Below, one piece after another: positions 1 through 12,329 of a stretch of 64,000 bases of DNA (position 1 is its first letter; each line of letters begins with the position of its first letter). The DNA comes from Chimonanthus salicifolius (taxonomy: Eukaryota; Streptophyta; Magnoliopsida; Laurales; Calycanthaceae). The DNA is taken from NCBI GenBank assembly GCA_013350335.1, contig CM023535.1, positions 23,777,746 to 23,841,745 of the forward strand, written 5' to 3'. Under the pieces are notes generated by a model. The model did no database searches and was not told the DNA's origin. It saw nothing but the letters and a program-made list of their open reading frames with translations. A program made the position numbers and the translations under genes.

Positions 1-275
1 TAACATATTCCATTGGGTCATGCATTTACGATGTGTCATCTTTTCTTAGTCTTATCATTCCTAACGCCAATAATAGGTCAACACAACAATCACTAACTAT
101 ATGAATGATTTTGCTTTCTTTTTCACATAGTTCTTTTAAAATTGGAACTGTTCTATTCACTGGTTAAGTAAGTCCCACCTGGTTTAATTATTTTAAGCAG
201 CTTAATGAGCATGAATAGTAAAGTAAAAAAGCAATTTATTTTTATTTTAACAAGTGAGGATGGTCAGTCACTAGC

Positions 276-469
276 GGTGAAGAAAAATAATACTGGTGTC
301 TCTCTCACAAAAGGAGAGATCACATCATTTATTTATAATTAAATTTAATACATCTGGATAAGAGAAATTCAAATAACAAAATAAGTAGAAATTCAAAATA
401 ATGATAAAGATAAAATTAAATTAAATTCAAATTCTAAATTCAAATTTTAAATCTGGATAGATTTTATCA
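276..469 (-). repeat. 3' LTR of the TRIM
   Basis: This is the downstream LTR on the minus strand. It shares most of its length with 927-1100, including a GAGAGA-rich stretch and the end GATTTTATCA on the plus strand. Its terminal CA has decayed to CC. Confidence 0.75.
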
Positions 470-926
470 CGCCCTTATAAGTAGCGTGTATGGAATAACG
501 TTAAGCTTGGAAATGTCAGAAATGACAAAAGAAACGTGGCACCCTGACTAACCAGATGAAGTGACGGAGCAACATATTGATTACATGTTAATTAGATGAA
601 GTGGCAGCACACTGACTGGCTGCTGATAGGAACTGACAATGCACTTAATAACTGCGAGAAATGGATGGGTTGGTAACACATTGATTGGCTGCAAAGATGA
701 CATGCGGCGAACAAAGGGGGCCTGGAAAATATAATTTTTTTTTGTTCTTTTTCATAAAAGAAGACCTAATCATGGAGAAAGGATTGTGTTGAATACATGG
801 ACGGGAAGTAACTGGTTCCTCCCTCTGCCAGTGATTATCTCATCCGACGGAGGGAGAGAAGAGTTTTCTTGAAAGGAGGCCTAGGAGGGATTTTTGGGAG
901 GAAATTGGATCGAGTGGCTGATACCA

Positions 927-1100
927 TGCGAAGAAAAATAATACTCGGTCTCTCTCACAAAAGGAGAGATCACATCATTTATTTATAATTAAATCTAGTG
1001 CATCTCGATAAAAGAAATTCAAATAATAAGACGAGTGGAGATTCAAAATAGAAATAAAGATAAAATTATATTAAATTCTTAATCTGGATGGATTTTATCA
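927..1100 (-). repeat. 5' LTR of the TRIM
   Basis: This is the upstream LTR on the minus strand, with intact TG and CA ends. The primer-binding site adjoins it at 916-926. Confidence 0.78.
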
Positions 1101-1264
1101 CTATCAAACTAGCAAAAAACTTCAAATCCAACAAAACAAATTGACTGAAATTTTGGAGTTTGGCCAAATTTTTGGCTTTAAATCCAAAATATTAGTAATT
1201 TGAAATAACTATAGCACATAAAAAAATTTAGTCGAACATTTTGTTTTTAATTTAAAATTTCATA

Positions 1265-1443
1265 TTCCATCCGTCCCATTTAGTTGTCTCATTTGAAAGA
1301 TTTGTATTTTTTAAGAAACTCTCTATATAAGGCTAGCACTCCATGTGATCTGATCTATTTTCAACACACTTTATACTAATGAGACAACTGTTTTGGGACA
1401 ATTCCAAAATCTATATAAGATAACTAATTTGGAACAGAGGGAG
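1265..1443. mobile_element. Stowaway-like MITE, copy 1
   Basis: The ends are TTCCATCCGTCCCATTTAG and, inverted, CTCCCTCTGTTCCAAATTAG, flanked by TA on both sides. This is the classic Stowaway (Tc1/mariner) terminus. A related copy lies at 51811-52000 with the same internal sequence (ATGTGATCTGATC-like core). Confidence 0.8.
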
Positions 1444-1445
1444 TA

Positions 1446-1949
1446 TTAATTAAAATGACTAATAAAGAAAAAATCTTAGCTAAAACTTTCTACTTATCTA
1501 GAGAACAAAAAATGTATATTACCCCAAAGTTTGTAAATTAGAACACATACATTGCATGTCGCTTTTGAAGCTTGTGATACATACTTTTACTATAAAAAAA
1601 TTTTGAATTATAATAGAAGGTAGATGGCCTAAGGGATATTTGCGAACATGAATTTTATATTAAATAGTTTCTCATGTTGATTTTCTATTTTATAATTTTT
1701 TAGCACTTTTCAAAGTTTTAAGACGCTTTAAAATTTTTCAAGATATACTTTATTCCTATTGAGATTTCGACGTTCAAGTGTCTAAAACTCCATAAAAATG
1801 ACTATTATTTTAAAAAAGTATTCATCTAAAGTTTTCTATTTTTATCTTATATTTTTGTATTTTTTTAAAGGAGAAAATTGCACGGTACATATTGATCCAT
1901 ATGTCATTTCCATGATTCATATCACACAACGGATATTTTAATCCCCGAC
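1446..1949. other. AT-rich intergenic DNA
   Basis: No gene, RNA or element end was recognised here. The minus-strand open frame at 1822-2031 runs into the neighbouring transposon and is not supported as a gene. Confidence 0.5.
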
Positions 1950-2080
1950 TTAGGGCAACCGGTGTGGTAGCCATATGGCCATGGCCACCGAACATGGACC
2001 GTATGGGACTAGCTACTAGTGGGGCCCACACTATTTTTTGTTAAATGGCTGGCCTCTCTCTCTTCTTTTTTATATTATAT

Positions 2081-2111
<31 letters not shown>

Positions 2112-2388
2112 ACTTGTATATAGTTTTTGATTTTTTTTATTTTCTCTTTTTATTTATTTATTTGATTATTTTGGATTTTTTGTTTTGTTTTTGGGTATAA
2201 TTTGTATATTAGGGCAAATAATTATTTTTTTCTTTACTTTATTATTTTATTTTTTATACAACAAATAAAAAATAACTCTTTGCCTTTTGATTTTTTTTCC
2301 TTTACATTTGTAATATATGAGAAACAAAAAATTAAAATTATTCTGTACAAAAAATTAAAATTATAGCTATTGAGAAACAAAAATTAAA

Positions 2389-2685
2389 TTTTAAAGTTAT
2401 TTTTTAAGCACTGTGTATTTTTAAAATTTCTCAAATTAAATATTCGGACTAATTACGATAGTCTGATAAAAATACTTTGAGAATTCAAGATCTTTTGACA
2501 CTTATAAATGCTTAAAACACAGTGTTTTACAAATAAGGGTATTCCTTCGCTGTGTGAAAAATATATTTGGGAGTGTCAAAAGACCTTGAAGTCTTAAAGT
2601 ATTTTTATCAGGTTATAGTAATTAGTCCGGATATTCAATTTGAGAAATTTTGGAAATACACAGTGCTTAAAAAATAATTTTAAAG
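2389..2685. repeat. Snapback hairpin unit 1
   Basis: The left arm, starting TTAAAGTTATTTTTTAAGCAC, returns inverted at the right end as GTGCTTAAAAAATAA. Each arm is roughly 115 bp around a loop of about 70 bp. The loop includes AACACAGTGTTTTACAAATA. Four more copies occur at 2713, 21483, 21814 and 22148. Confidence 0.8.
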
Positions 2686-2712
2686 TTTTAAAGGAGATAT
2701 CGACAACATAGG

Positions 2713-2999
2713 AAGTTATTTTTTAAGCATTGTATTTCCAAAATTTATCAAATTGAATATCCGAACTAATTACGATAGCTTGATAAAAATACTTTAAGAC
2801 TTCAAGGTCTTTTGACACTCCCAAATATATTTTCTACACAACCAAGGGATACCCTTATTTGTAAACTACTATGTTTTAAGCATTTGGGAGTGTCAAAAGA
2901 CCTTAAATTCTTAAAGTATTTTTATCAGACTATCATAATTACTCCGGATATTTAATTTGAGAAATTTTGAAAATATACAGTATTTAAAAAATAAATTTA
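2713..2999. repeat. Snapback hairpin unit 2
   Basis: Same family as 2389-2685, with the loop in the opposite orientation (it reads TACCCTTATTTGTAAAC). The two units therefore sit head to head, 27 bp apart. This copy has more substitutions. Confidence 0.78.
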
Positions 3000-3302
3000 C
3001 TCCTCAATATATATGAGAAACAAAAAATATGTATGTTTTATTAATTTATTTAATTACTTGTGAAAAAAAATGTAATATCTTCATATTTATTTTCTTTTAA
3101 ATTTGTTAAAAAATGTACATAAAAAAATAATAATAAAATATTAAAAAGTAGCCATTCTAGTTAAAATATTATACCGTGTGACGAGACTGGCTAAAAATTA
3201 TAGCCAGCCATGTCATCTAAAAAACTATTATTTAATTATATGGCTGACTAAATTATGTGGCATAGCCAGCCATATTTAGCCAGCCCATACCGGTTGCCCT
3301 TA

Positions 3303-3459
3303 AAGCAAAACTTGAACGGATGTAAGCAGTTTGACATAGTTAAAATCCAAGCATTGCTACACTAGATTGGAATAGATTGCTACACTGTGAATTTTAACTC
3401 TTTTGTTTGAATGATTATGAATTTTAACTTTGATCGGCTAGTTTAGTTCAATGATGAAA

Positions 3460-3501
<42 letters not shown>

Positions 3502-4129
3502 TTTTTTGGGTCCACCTTTTGAACACTCAGATCTTGTATTTTGTAAATTTTAAATATTTTTACTATAAAATATAAAATTAAATTAAAAATATAATAAATA
3601 AATACATATAAAAATGAAATGATTATTTATATTGAAGTAATCATTATAAGTTTAAGGAATGAGAGATTTGAATTGTTTGAAAAAATTATAACTTTATATA
3701 GATAGAAGAAAAGGAAAGAAACTAATAATACCATAATATGTTGTATTATGATCACAATATTATCAAGTAAAAACAAAACTTATAAAACAAATTGTAACTA
3801 AACGATGTTACAGACGTACGATAATTTTCTGATGAAAATGCAAGAGAAATAAAAAATCGATATTGATACATATCAACCGATATGTATTGCTCATATGGCC
3901 GATATTTACTTAGGATGGCCAATAGATATCTTATTGGCCGATATATCGACCATCAATTTTCCGATACATATTGGCCGATATGATATGATAGAACTCTTGT
4001 TAGAGTAGAAGTGTTCATTTTGTTAATACGTGATTACAAGATACGTTTGATTTAAGATTAAATTTAAAATTTGAATTTATCAAGTGATCATATATCAATT
4101 ATATGCTTTACAAAGTAATTCATTTAATG
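3303..4129. other. AT-rich intergenic DNA with CGATAT fragment
   Basis: There is a TA microsatellite at about 3467-3496. The stretch 3850-3990 has several GGCCGATAT and ACCGATATG motifs and looks like an eroded end of the CGATAT-type hAT family seen at 23873, 31438 and 34189. No gene was seen. Confidence 0.5.
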
Positions 4130-4141
4130 AAATTTCCTCAT

Positions 4142-4280
4142 TTTTATTTTTTGGATTAACATGTGGGAAACTCAGACACAGTCTTATTAAAATCCCCACA
4201 GATGAGTCCACTACCCCTAAATCACACCAAGGTTAAACCATGGGAGCTCGAACCCGCAACCTCCCACTTTCTGAGACGAT
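4142..4280 (-). mobile_element. tRNA-derived SINE
   Basis: It is bounded by a perfect 12-bp duplication, AAATTTCCTCAT (4130-4141 and 4281-4292). Read on the minus strand it contains GCGGGTTCGAGCTCCC, a good pol III B-box, and ends in an A-rich tail after CACATGTTAATCC. The A-box region is missing or degraded, so it is 5'-truncated. A shorter relative sits at 19498-19575. Confidence 0.78.
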
Positions 4281-4292
4281 AAATTTCCTCAT

Positions 4293-6415
4293 CTTTTAAC
4301 AATGTAATTAACTTTTATTTCTCTTCTTTCCAATTACATTTTCGTCACATTAATTACTATTTCTCTTCTTTCCAATCACATTTTCATGGGCTCGTTTGTT
4401 TGTCACATTAATTACTAGTACGCCCAGATCTTCTTCCTGCATGGATAAGATCATCAACGGTCAACCCAATGCTTACCATATTTTTGAAAGCTCTTCTTCC
4501 ATTGTTTTTTTAACAGGAAACAGGTGTGATCAGAGGAAATGTGTGGCCCACTCATCTTACAATGGTAAAATTGCAGCAATTTGAATTGGATGAGGATTCA
4601 ATGCTGCAGGATCAAAATTGTAGCAAAGCTAGAAAAGTTGAATCACATTCTCACCATCTTTAAAGGGTATTTTGCAATTTCAGCCCTACCTTCAATGTCT
4701 CAATCCCTTCCTCTATTCTGCAACTTTTTCTTCTTTATAGAAAAGCCCTTCTATCCAGTGCCTCCCACAATTTGGAAAGCTCTTCCTTTATTTCTTCCAG
4801 GGAACAAGTGAGGTGAATGATTATGTCACCCCACAATTTTCTTTTCTCTCTCTTTTGAATCCGATTTGAATAACTAAAGCTTGAAATTCTGATTATTAGT
4901 ATCAGTATTTTATTATATATAATGAAGAAGGAGGAGGAGAAGGAGAAGAAGGAGACACCCTTTCTATAAAGTCTTATAATACAATTAATTTAGTAGGTAT
5001 CTTGGGGTTCAGGCCATTGAACAGAGACTAAGGAGAGTCCGACGTCGAAAATGCACCCGAGAATTTTGGAAGTGGCTCGTCTTTTTAAATGTGAAATCGA
5101 TCAGTTACATTATAGAGATTATAATTTTTTAGTTAATATATGGAACTTAGTGTAAATTTTTCTTTATAATTGTCATCAACAAGTATTTCTTTATACAATT
5201 GAGGTAAATTAAACAATGGGACGAGTAATATTTTACATTTATCACAAGTAATAAGTTGGTCAAATGGGTTTGACTATCTAATTTCTTTATTTGACAGAAT
5301 AACTTTAGAAGATAGTAATATTTTTCTAACATGGAGATGTTAATCATACATTATGATTGAGTCTTACATGATTGGTTGAAATTTTAAAAGGAATTGACAG
5401 AGACATCAGTTCTTTCTTTATAAAAAAATATATTATATTGGTCATTTTTTCTGCTTATCATACACTAGGAGATCTTATTATAAATAACTGTAGTATTCTT
5501 ATCAATTTTAATATTTAAAAGACTTTGTAAAACTTTATTTGCAAGCATCTGTGGCTTTTTGAAATACGTCAAAAACTTGAGAGACTGAATGTAACAAGAT
5601 ACATCATAAGAAATTTATGAATCTCAATATTTTACACATTTTACCTTTAAAAAATATATTTTACACATTTTACTTAAAATTATATTATTTAAAAATTATA
5701 AAAATCTTATTAATGACCATGGGACATAGGAACAAAGGTCTCAATCATAACTTACCTAGGTAGAGCTTGTCTCCTACTTTAAAAAGCGGTTGGTTACGAA
5801 TTCGAGCCCATTACCTAATTTTAATTTGAGTTGGGGTAGTGGGCTCAACATGACGGTGAGGTGAGTAGTGAAATTGGAAATAAGTGAATAAAGTAAAGAA
5901 AATGGAGAATGAGGATGGAGTGATGGGCCCACTCCACCTGATAATGACTTCCACAATAAGATCTGATGGTACAGGATTATCACACCTGCCCCATGAAATA
6001 GTGTTCAATAAAAAGAGTAGAGATTCTCTCCAGACACGTTGCTTTAAATCCCCAACACTTCTAATTACATGTCCACATCTCTACTTAAAGCTTAACTGCC
6101 TAACCTCAAAATTAGGGCAGATCAAAGAGAATTTGGAGTAATCATTTTTAATTAAGAGAGCATATTTATTATAGATTCAACTTCACGTGGTTCATGGACT
6201 AAATACAGGACTTTACCTATGATAAAATAATAAAAAAAAAATCTCAATTTTTATAACTCTATGAAATAGATTATAAAAAATCAACAGCTTATAGTAATCA
6301 AAATTTAAATGTGTAAAATTATAAGATTACAATAATCTAATAAAACTTTAATTTACGTAATAAATATATTTACCATTTTCACGTATTTCATCATAAAATA
6401 TATAGCTAATTTTAA
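4293..6415. other. Intergenic DNA, no gene recognised
   Basis: A near-tandem repeat of CACATTAATTACTA is seen at about 4346-4420 and a GAAGGAGGAGGAG purine tract at 4924-4955. Short open frames (4396-4811, 5774-6141) have no recognisable domains, show no coding-like composition and overlap one another on both strands. Confidence 0.45.
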
Positions 6416-6626
6416 TTTTTAAAAAGGTCAACCATCTTAACATGGGCAAAATCTTTAGACACGAGGTTGAGTGAAATTCCCATTTACCTCTACCGGTGTA
6501 CTACTCATCAAGTACCGGTAAATCGATATGCAGTACACCGGTAGGGATAAAATGAGAATTTCACTCTATCCCGTATCTCTTAAAAGATTTTACCCTTATT
6601 AAGATGAGCGTCCTTTTAAAAATCAC
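6416..6626. mobile_element. Hairpin MITE
   Basis: This is a 210-bp imperfect inverted repeat. Arms of about 90 bp share GAGTGAAATTC, CTACCGGTGTACT and TTTTTAAAAGG-type ends, folding around CGATATGC. No clear target duplication was found, so the superfamily is open. Confidence 0.55.
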
Positions 6627-9355
6627 ACTTCCAACTCCAAGTAAAAGACAAAGATTGTGAGTATATGATTACAACCTAAAAATTGTTGACCTTTTGAGAA
6701 AGAGATCGAAAAAACAGTTATAGATGTTAAATCTACTAATTTGACCGTTGTTATTTTTCCTTGTAAATAAGACGGGTCAATGATGGAACGAGATAGTTAA
6801 AATCATAGTGCCTTCTCTCTTTTTCTTTTTGATTTTTCAAACACTATCAACTTGTTTTGGACATTCGATTATCTGTTTACTGAAATACAAACCAGTAAGA
6901 AGAAATAAAGACATTGAATAATATAAACAAAATTTTCAATAATTCTAAGTTCAAGTGTCATGGACATCACATAAAATCACCAATCCTTGACCCAAACGCA
7001 CATGCAATTGAACATCTTTAGGGTCCTCTCCCAGTCATTGCTAAGTTGTTTTTGTAAGGGCATGGACCTATCAACCTCACACTAGAACCTGATGAGAACA
7101 TACCAAGAGCATCAATTCTCATTTTGTCTTCTCTAAATTTTGTCAATATTATTAAATAACAAATATTTGTTATAAGTATATTTTGATCGTTTATTATGTA
7201 AAATTAGGTATAAGAAGACAAGATTCTAACAAAATTTAATTCTTGAGTAAAATATATATATTGACATCAAATTTTCAATATGATAATGCAAAAAAAAAAA
7301 ATATCACATAATACCAACAAGATCACATATTATTGATAAATCTACCCTCTATGTAAAGGTTTTAGATTTTTTTAATCTAAATCGATGATTGATTAAATCA
7401 ATTTGATTTGTTAATAGAATCATATTGCTGCATTTCTAATATATAATTTTTTTTCATGTAGCATTTGTAACATGTCTAATATATAAAAAAACATCCAACT
7501 TTTCTAACTACAAAAATACCCTTTTTTTTTTAAGGGTGAAGCATTCAATCAGCAAAAAAAAAAAGATATTTGTGTGGTACCTTTTGCATTAAAAGAAAAA
7601 AATTATAATTTTGTGTGAAAATATTAAACAATTTATGATACCACATATGTGAACTAATTTAAGAATTAATAGGTTACTTTAATTTAATACAAAATATTAA
7701 TTTTTTATTATGACTATTTCACTTTTATATTTTTTACATGATAAGTTATGATTGGTAATATTATAAATTGTCTAGTACGGCAATACTAAATATCCACTGA
7801 ATTAATTTTTTTAAAAGGCCATAGCTTTCACCAGGTATCAGGTTATTTGGGCAATAATATATCAGACTGAAATATGACATAAAGCACCCAATTAAAGAGA
7901 GAAAAAGAAAAAGATAAAAATAAAGAAAAAGGTACAGAGAGAGCATATTGAAAGTCATCTCTCTCTCTCCCAAACACCATCCTGCTTGATTCATTGACCA
8001 ACAACTTTGTGGGTTTTTTCTCTTAAATTTCATTCAAAATTATAGTGGATGCCGGATTGAGAACCCAAAGCCATTTCTCGACGAATGAGGCGAATGAGTA
8101 AGTTAAAGAAGAATGAATAAGAAAAATAACTTTAAAAAATTATCATTGAAGAATATAATTGCGTGAGATGGAAAGAATGCATAAATAAAATATTGATGTA
8201 ATTTTATATTTATTGAATATCTCACTTCATCAAATGAGCTATATAAAATAAGATCAAAATCACAAGATTTTTAAGATTAAAATGATTAAATAAAGACATA
8301 ATTCCACACAATCCTATTCATATAACTTCTACACATCTCATTCGATTATTTGGATCCATAATCAATTTCTAGGGTCATTCTCCTCAGCCCATTCTATATA
8401 GAATTTCTATTGAGAAACAGCCTAGGCTGCGTTTGGATGAAGAGTAAAAGGGTGAAAAGAAAGCTGACCCTCATTCATTCTTGTTTGGTAACGAAGGGAA
8501 TGGACAAGAAAATCCCAAGGTTTCTCCTTTACAATAAGAATCGAAAACCCCCGTTCACTGCAAAAGCTATCTCTCTCTCTTATGATAAATTCTTTTTTCT
8601 TATATCTTTTCCCCAGTAATTACCAAATAAGATAAGGAAAACTATGTAGAACTGCTGTTCAAGGGAAACCACAACATAAGGAATCCCATGCAAAATTTCT
8701 CTCTCATCAAAATGAGACCCCCCAGGTCATGATAAATCATGTTAATAGATAAAACACTTTGTAATAATGTAAAATGAAAACGTAAAAAAAAAAAAAAATT
8801 CAGGCAGAAAAAGGAAAAACGGGTATGATTATGAATTAATAATCATATCTAAAACACAAAAACACACACAAACTCCAGGGATGGTTTTACCATAAGAAAA
8901 CACGCATGTTACCGTTTCTTCTACATCCATCCCTGTAAAGAAATGATAGTTTCAAGTTCGAATCAAGCTTTGATGGGAATCAAACGCCTAATAATGTCTT
9001 GTTAAATGAAAGAGCTTACCCAGAAAGAAAAAAAGAAAAAAAAAACCCAGATGGCTGAAACAGCAAGCTCTTAGTGGAAACCTCCAAATCAAGACCCAGA
9101 AAACTACAATATGAATAGACATGAGATCATAAAAGCCTGGGACCATTGAGGGGAAAAAAACACTAAACTAAGCATGTATTTATAGTACCAACATAGTAAC
9201 ATATAAATAGAAAACAAGAAAATCAATCTTCCACCCCAGTTTTCCAAACCTCCATGTTTTGAAGCACATGAGATTTCATAATCACACAAGCAGAACCCAC
9301 CAAGTAAATCCTCCGTCGATCGATCAGGTTAATCACCATTCACTCAACTCAAGCC
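6627..9355. other. Intergenic DNA and 3' flank of the b561 gene
   Basis: No second gene is recognised. The last few hundred bases before 9356 probably include the 3' UTR of the cytochrome b561/DOMON gene. Poly-A and poly-T tracts at 7294, 7527 and 8786 are not attached to identifiable elements. Confidence 0.45.
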
Positions 9356-9623
9356 TTAGTAAGGCTTCGTCGGGTCACTGGTCCTCCTCCTCAGAACTAC
9401 AATCCATGTAGCTACTTCTAATACAACAGCGATTGCAGCTAAGACAGAAATCACGGCGATATAAGCAGTTTTCCACTTCTCATCAGGATGCAAGATATCA
9501 AAACCTTTGAAAACATTGATGATGCTTAAGACAAGAACTGCATATCCTACAAAATGGTGGTAGTAGTTCCAGTAAACCCGTAATTTGTGATCCGTTCTTA
9601 GGCCTCAGAAACAATGCAAAGAC
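9356..9623 (-). CDS. Exon 3: last b561 helices, one-base frameshift
   Basis: It starts [10 protein letters not shown] in the frame of exon 2. After that codon an extra G is present. In the shifted frame the family sequence continues ([15 protein letters not shown], then [10 protein letters not shown]) to a TAA at 9356-9358. In the unshifted frame a stop follows at about 9498. Confidence 0.85.
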
Positions 9624-10810
9624 CTGCGAATTGAAAGATCGGTATGTTAGAAAGGTTGCACATGCATACTTACATAAATTTGTACCCAAAAAAATTATGG
9701 TTGTAAATTATACAATCAGAAGCAAAGGGAGCTCTAAGATAAATGGCAGAACAGACAAATTTCATCCTAACGTTCAAGATCCGCTACATAGTTAAAAACA
9801 GGGGAATTACCCATGAAAATAGAAGTTCAGCAACGTTTTTCAGACCAAATAAAATTTAAGAAAAATGAAATACAAAACAGCAACCTACTCAGTAACTTTG
9901 CAAGAATTGAACATCACAAATAACAAGACTAAGAAGCAATACAATCTACAATGCAGTATGAACTAACCTTGTTTCTCTGTTATGGTTTATCGATTATACT
10001 TGTCAAACATCATAAGCAGTGAACAAGAAAATGGAATGAAGAACAAATAGTTACCTGCAAGGAGGCTAGACAGAAGAGTGCAATTCCAATATTTCGATGA
10101 CCGGTGTATGTGACTCCCACTGATTTCTTCCCAAGCTGGAGACCAGTTGCCCAACCAGCGACTCCAATGACATACGCAGAAAACTGGCAGGAAGCATGTA
10201 GGTAAAACCAAACAGGATCCGCTGATTTGAATGTCCTCAAATACCTTGAAATAATTACTCCAATAGGCATCAAAATTCCCCAACTCACTGCATTCAGTAC
10301 TCCATGAATCTGCATATCAAAATGAATAGGTAACAAACAATTAAATCACCCTCTGTTTCTTCCCCAGATTCTTTTACCAACACATCAGAGCAAAAAATAA
10401 ACAAAGGAGACATCAAATGTTTTTTCAAGTGAAGGAAAGAATTTACAGTAACTTACAGAGGATTTCTTCCAAATTCCAGTTACACAAACAGATGGAGGTA
10501 GGTATTGTATTCATTAAATAACTCAATCACCACCAAAGTAACCAGTTATTTTTTGGCACCAGGAGTTTTAGAAGCGGAGAAATCCTTTTTCCTGATTCTA
10601 GAAAATTTCCTAAAATCACAAAAGAATTTTCTCCACTTCTGAAAGGGCCAATGGGTAAAAGCCGTAGAGATGAACACTGTAAATTCTTCTAATCAGGGAA
10701 AATAGAGGAGTTCCAAGCTTTTAAAAATTCCAAGAAATTGAAAGCAAAGCTATACACTAAAAATTAGAATGAAGAAGAAGAAACAAAAATATAACTCAAT
10801 ATTGGAATAT

Positions 10811-10860
<50 letters not shown>

Positions 10861-11430
10861 CACTAAAATTTTCAAAGAAAAAGCAGTTACATAATTTTTA
10901 TGACACAAAATTCAGCTATTAAAATATAACTCAATGTTAGATATTACTTAAATATAACTGAATACTAGAATTTTTTTTAAAAAGAATATCAAGTTGCTGC
11001 AGGGCAATCCTTTTCAATTTTTAGTATTTTCAATCTGCAAAAACTGCAACTTCTGTTTCTGTAGAGGAACTTAAATACCTCGAAATTACAGAAAATACAA
11101 GAACACCAGAAACCCAAAATCATCACTATTTCAGAGAAAAGGGAATATATGATTGTCTTCCAAAAAATTCAGTCATATCTTAAATGTTATTATTCAGTTG
11201 CAAATCCATCATTTTTTTTTTTCAAATTGCGACAACTGCAACTACCAAAATCCATCCTTAGCCAAAAAGAATCATAAATACCTCAAAATTACAAAATTGA
11301 AGAACAACCCAGAAATCAAACGACTAAATTATTCTGAAAAATGGTATAATTTAGAAAATTGAAGCAAACTCACGTTCTTCTCTGGTTCTTAACTTCCATT
11401 TTCGTCCAAACGAAACTTGTATACGTTAAA

Positions 11431-11461
<31 letters not shown>

Positions 11462-12329
11462 AGAACCAGAGAGGCAGAGGTAAAAACTATATATGTTTTA
11501 GAGAATGGATTTATATCCCCAAAATCACTACAGCTACTACCTCTAAAGTTCCCCTTTCTTTTCGTTACCCAAATGAGACATAAACATCTCAAAATTAAAG
11601 ACTAAAAAAAAAAAAAGAACCCCAGAAATTCAGAACCATGAACATATTTTTAAGAAGGGGGTAAATATGACCAAATTCCGAAAGTTGAAAGAAACTCACA
11701 TTCTTCTTTTTAAGCGTAGAATCTCCAACGGTACTGCTCTCCCCTTTGAGCAGATTCAACTTCCCCTTTGCATTCAAATTCTGTGTCTCAAACTCGTGCT
11801 TGACAGGAATCCCATCCGTCACAGAGGGCCCCACCTGCCACACCTGGTTCACCTCCGTCGTACCACTGGGCAGCACCAACGTAGCAAATATTTTCATCAC
11901 ACCGCCCGAGTACTCGGCGGAGGAGTCCAAGACGCTGTAGGAGATATGGGCAGGTTCGACGGACGTGTAGCTGGAGACGTTGAAGGTGTGGACGGCGAAG
12001 GATGAGCCGGAACGGAATGCTATGAGCGCCTGGGAGCCGACCATGGCGGGGGCGGTGGGGTTGATGGCCCATGCAATCCAGCCGTTGGAATTGGGGGGAG
12101 GGGCCAGGAAGGCGAGGGAGAGAGTGGAATTGGATGAATCGTATGTCCAGTGAAGGTAAGAGGAGAGGTGGGGGAGGTCGTTGCAGAAATCGTAGAGTTT
12201 GTTGTTGGAGAAGGTCTGGGTAGAGCAGGTTGCCCCACTAACTGGCTCCGTCGCGATTGAAAGAAAGAGCAAAAAAATTACCATTGAAAGAGAGAACAAA
12301 GAAGAAGACGACGGAGAAGAAGAACCCAT
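9356..12329 (-). CDS. Cytochrome b561 and DOMON domain-containing protein (frameshifted)
   Basis: The gene has three exons on the minus strand: 12329-11700, 10309-10055 and 9623-9356. Introns obey GT-AG (donors GTGAGT and GTAACT; acceptors after ATATGCAG and TTCGCAG) and all junctions are phase 0. The product would be about 383 residues if one extra base were absent. It has an N-terminal signal peptide, a DOMON heme domain, then a five-helix b561 core with histidines in [27 protein letters not shown] and NYYHHFVGY. This family moves electrons from cytosolic ascorbate across the plasma membrane to apoplastic acceptors. The start chosen is MGSSSP, directly before the hydrophobic signal; an in-frame upstream ATG at 12506 would bury it. 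Exon 3 is 268 bp, one more than a multiple of three. The extra base (9592/9593) shifts the frame before the fourth histidine and the last two helices, so as read the protein ends early near 9498. This is either an assembly error or a recent pseudogene. Confidence 0.9.
10055..10309 (-). CDS. Exon 2: b561 transmembrane core
   Basis: This exon encodes 85 codons, from [15 protein letters not shown] to LASLQ. It contains the first three helices and three of the four conserved heme histidines. The acceptor lies at 10310-10311 and the donor GTAACT starts at 10054. Confidence 0.92.
10813..10858. repeat. GA microsatellite in intron 1
   Basis: About 22 uninterrupted GA units lie in the 1390-bp first intron. 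A second tract (AG)13 is at 11435-11461 and lies in the same intron. Confidence 0.9.
11700..12329 (-). CDS. Exon 1: signal peptide and DOMON domain
   Basis: This exon encodes 210 codons. Residues about 10-30 are a hydrophobic secretion signal ending near VSGATC. The rest is a DOMON domain with [20 protein letters not shown] and [10 protein letters not shown], whose Met and His match the heme-ligand positions known from AIR12-type proteins. It ends ...KKKN at a GTGAGT donor. Confidence 0.9.

Larger units (their letters stand above)
276..1100 (-). mobile_element. TRIM (miniature LTR retrotransposon)
   Basis: Two direct repeats (276-469 and 927-1100) flank about 460 bp of non-coding DNA. Read on the minus strand, each repeat begins TGATAAAATCC. 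The upstream one ends ...CTTCGCA and is followed at once by TGGTATCAGCC (plus-strand 926 to 916), a primer-binding site for initiator tRNA-Met. The flanks are CTAGC (271-275) and CTATC (1101-1105), a 5-bp target duplication with one mismatch. There is no gag or pol, so this is a non-autonomous element of the TRIM class. The LTRs have diverged, with several small indels, so the insertion is not recent. Confidence 0.8.
1953..3299. mobile_element. PIF/Harbinger-like non-autonomous element
   Basis: The ends are GGGCAACCGGTGTGG and, inverted, GGGCAACCGGTATGG. Both sides carry TTA (1950-1952 and 3300-3302), the 3-bp duplication typical of PIF/Harbinger. Sub-terminal GGCTGGCTA/AGCCAGCC-like motifs recur near the right end. 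No transposase frame is visible. The interior holds a long AT microsatellite (about 2070-2112) and two 290-bp snapback hairpins that appear to be later insertions or duplications. Confidence 0.75.

Noticed and set aside
5740..5830. Possible SINE or tRNA-like sequence (AATTCGAGCCC)
   Set aside because: No target duplication or A-rich end was found and the A-box is not convincing.
11389..11605. Several frames rich in RE/SL repeats
   Set aside because: They are translations of the GA microsatellite in intron 1.
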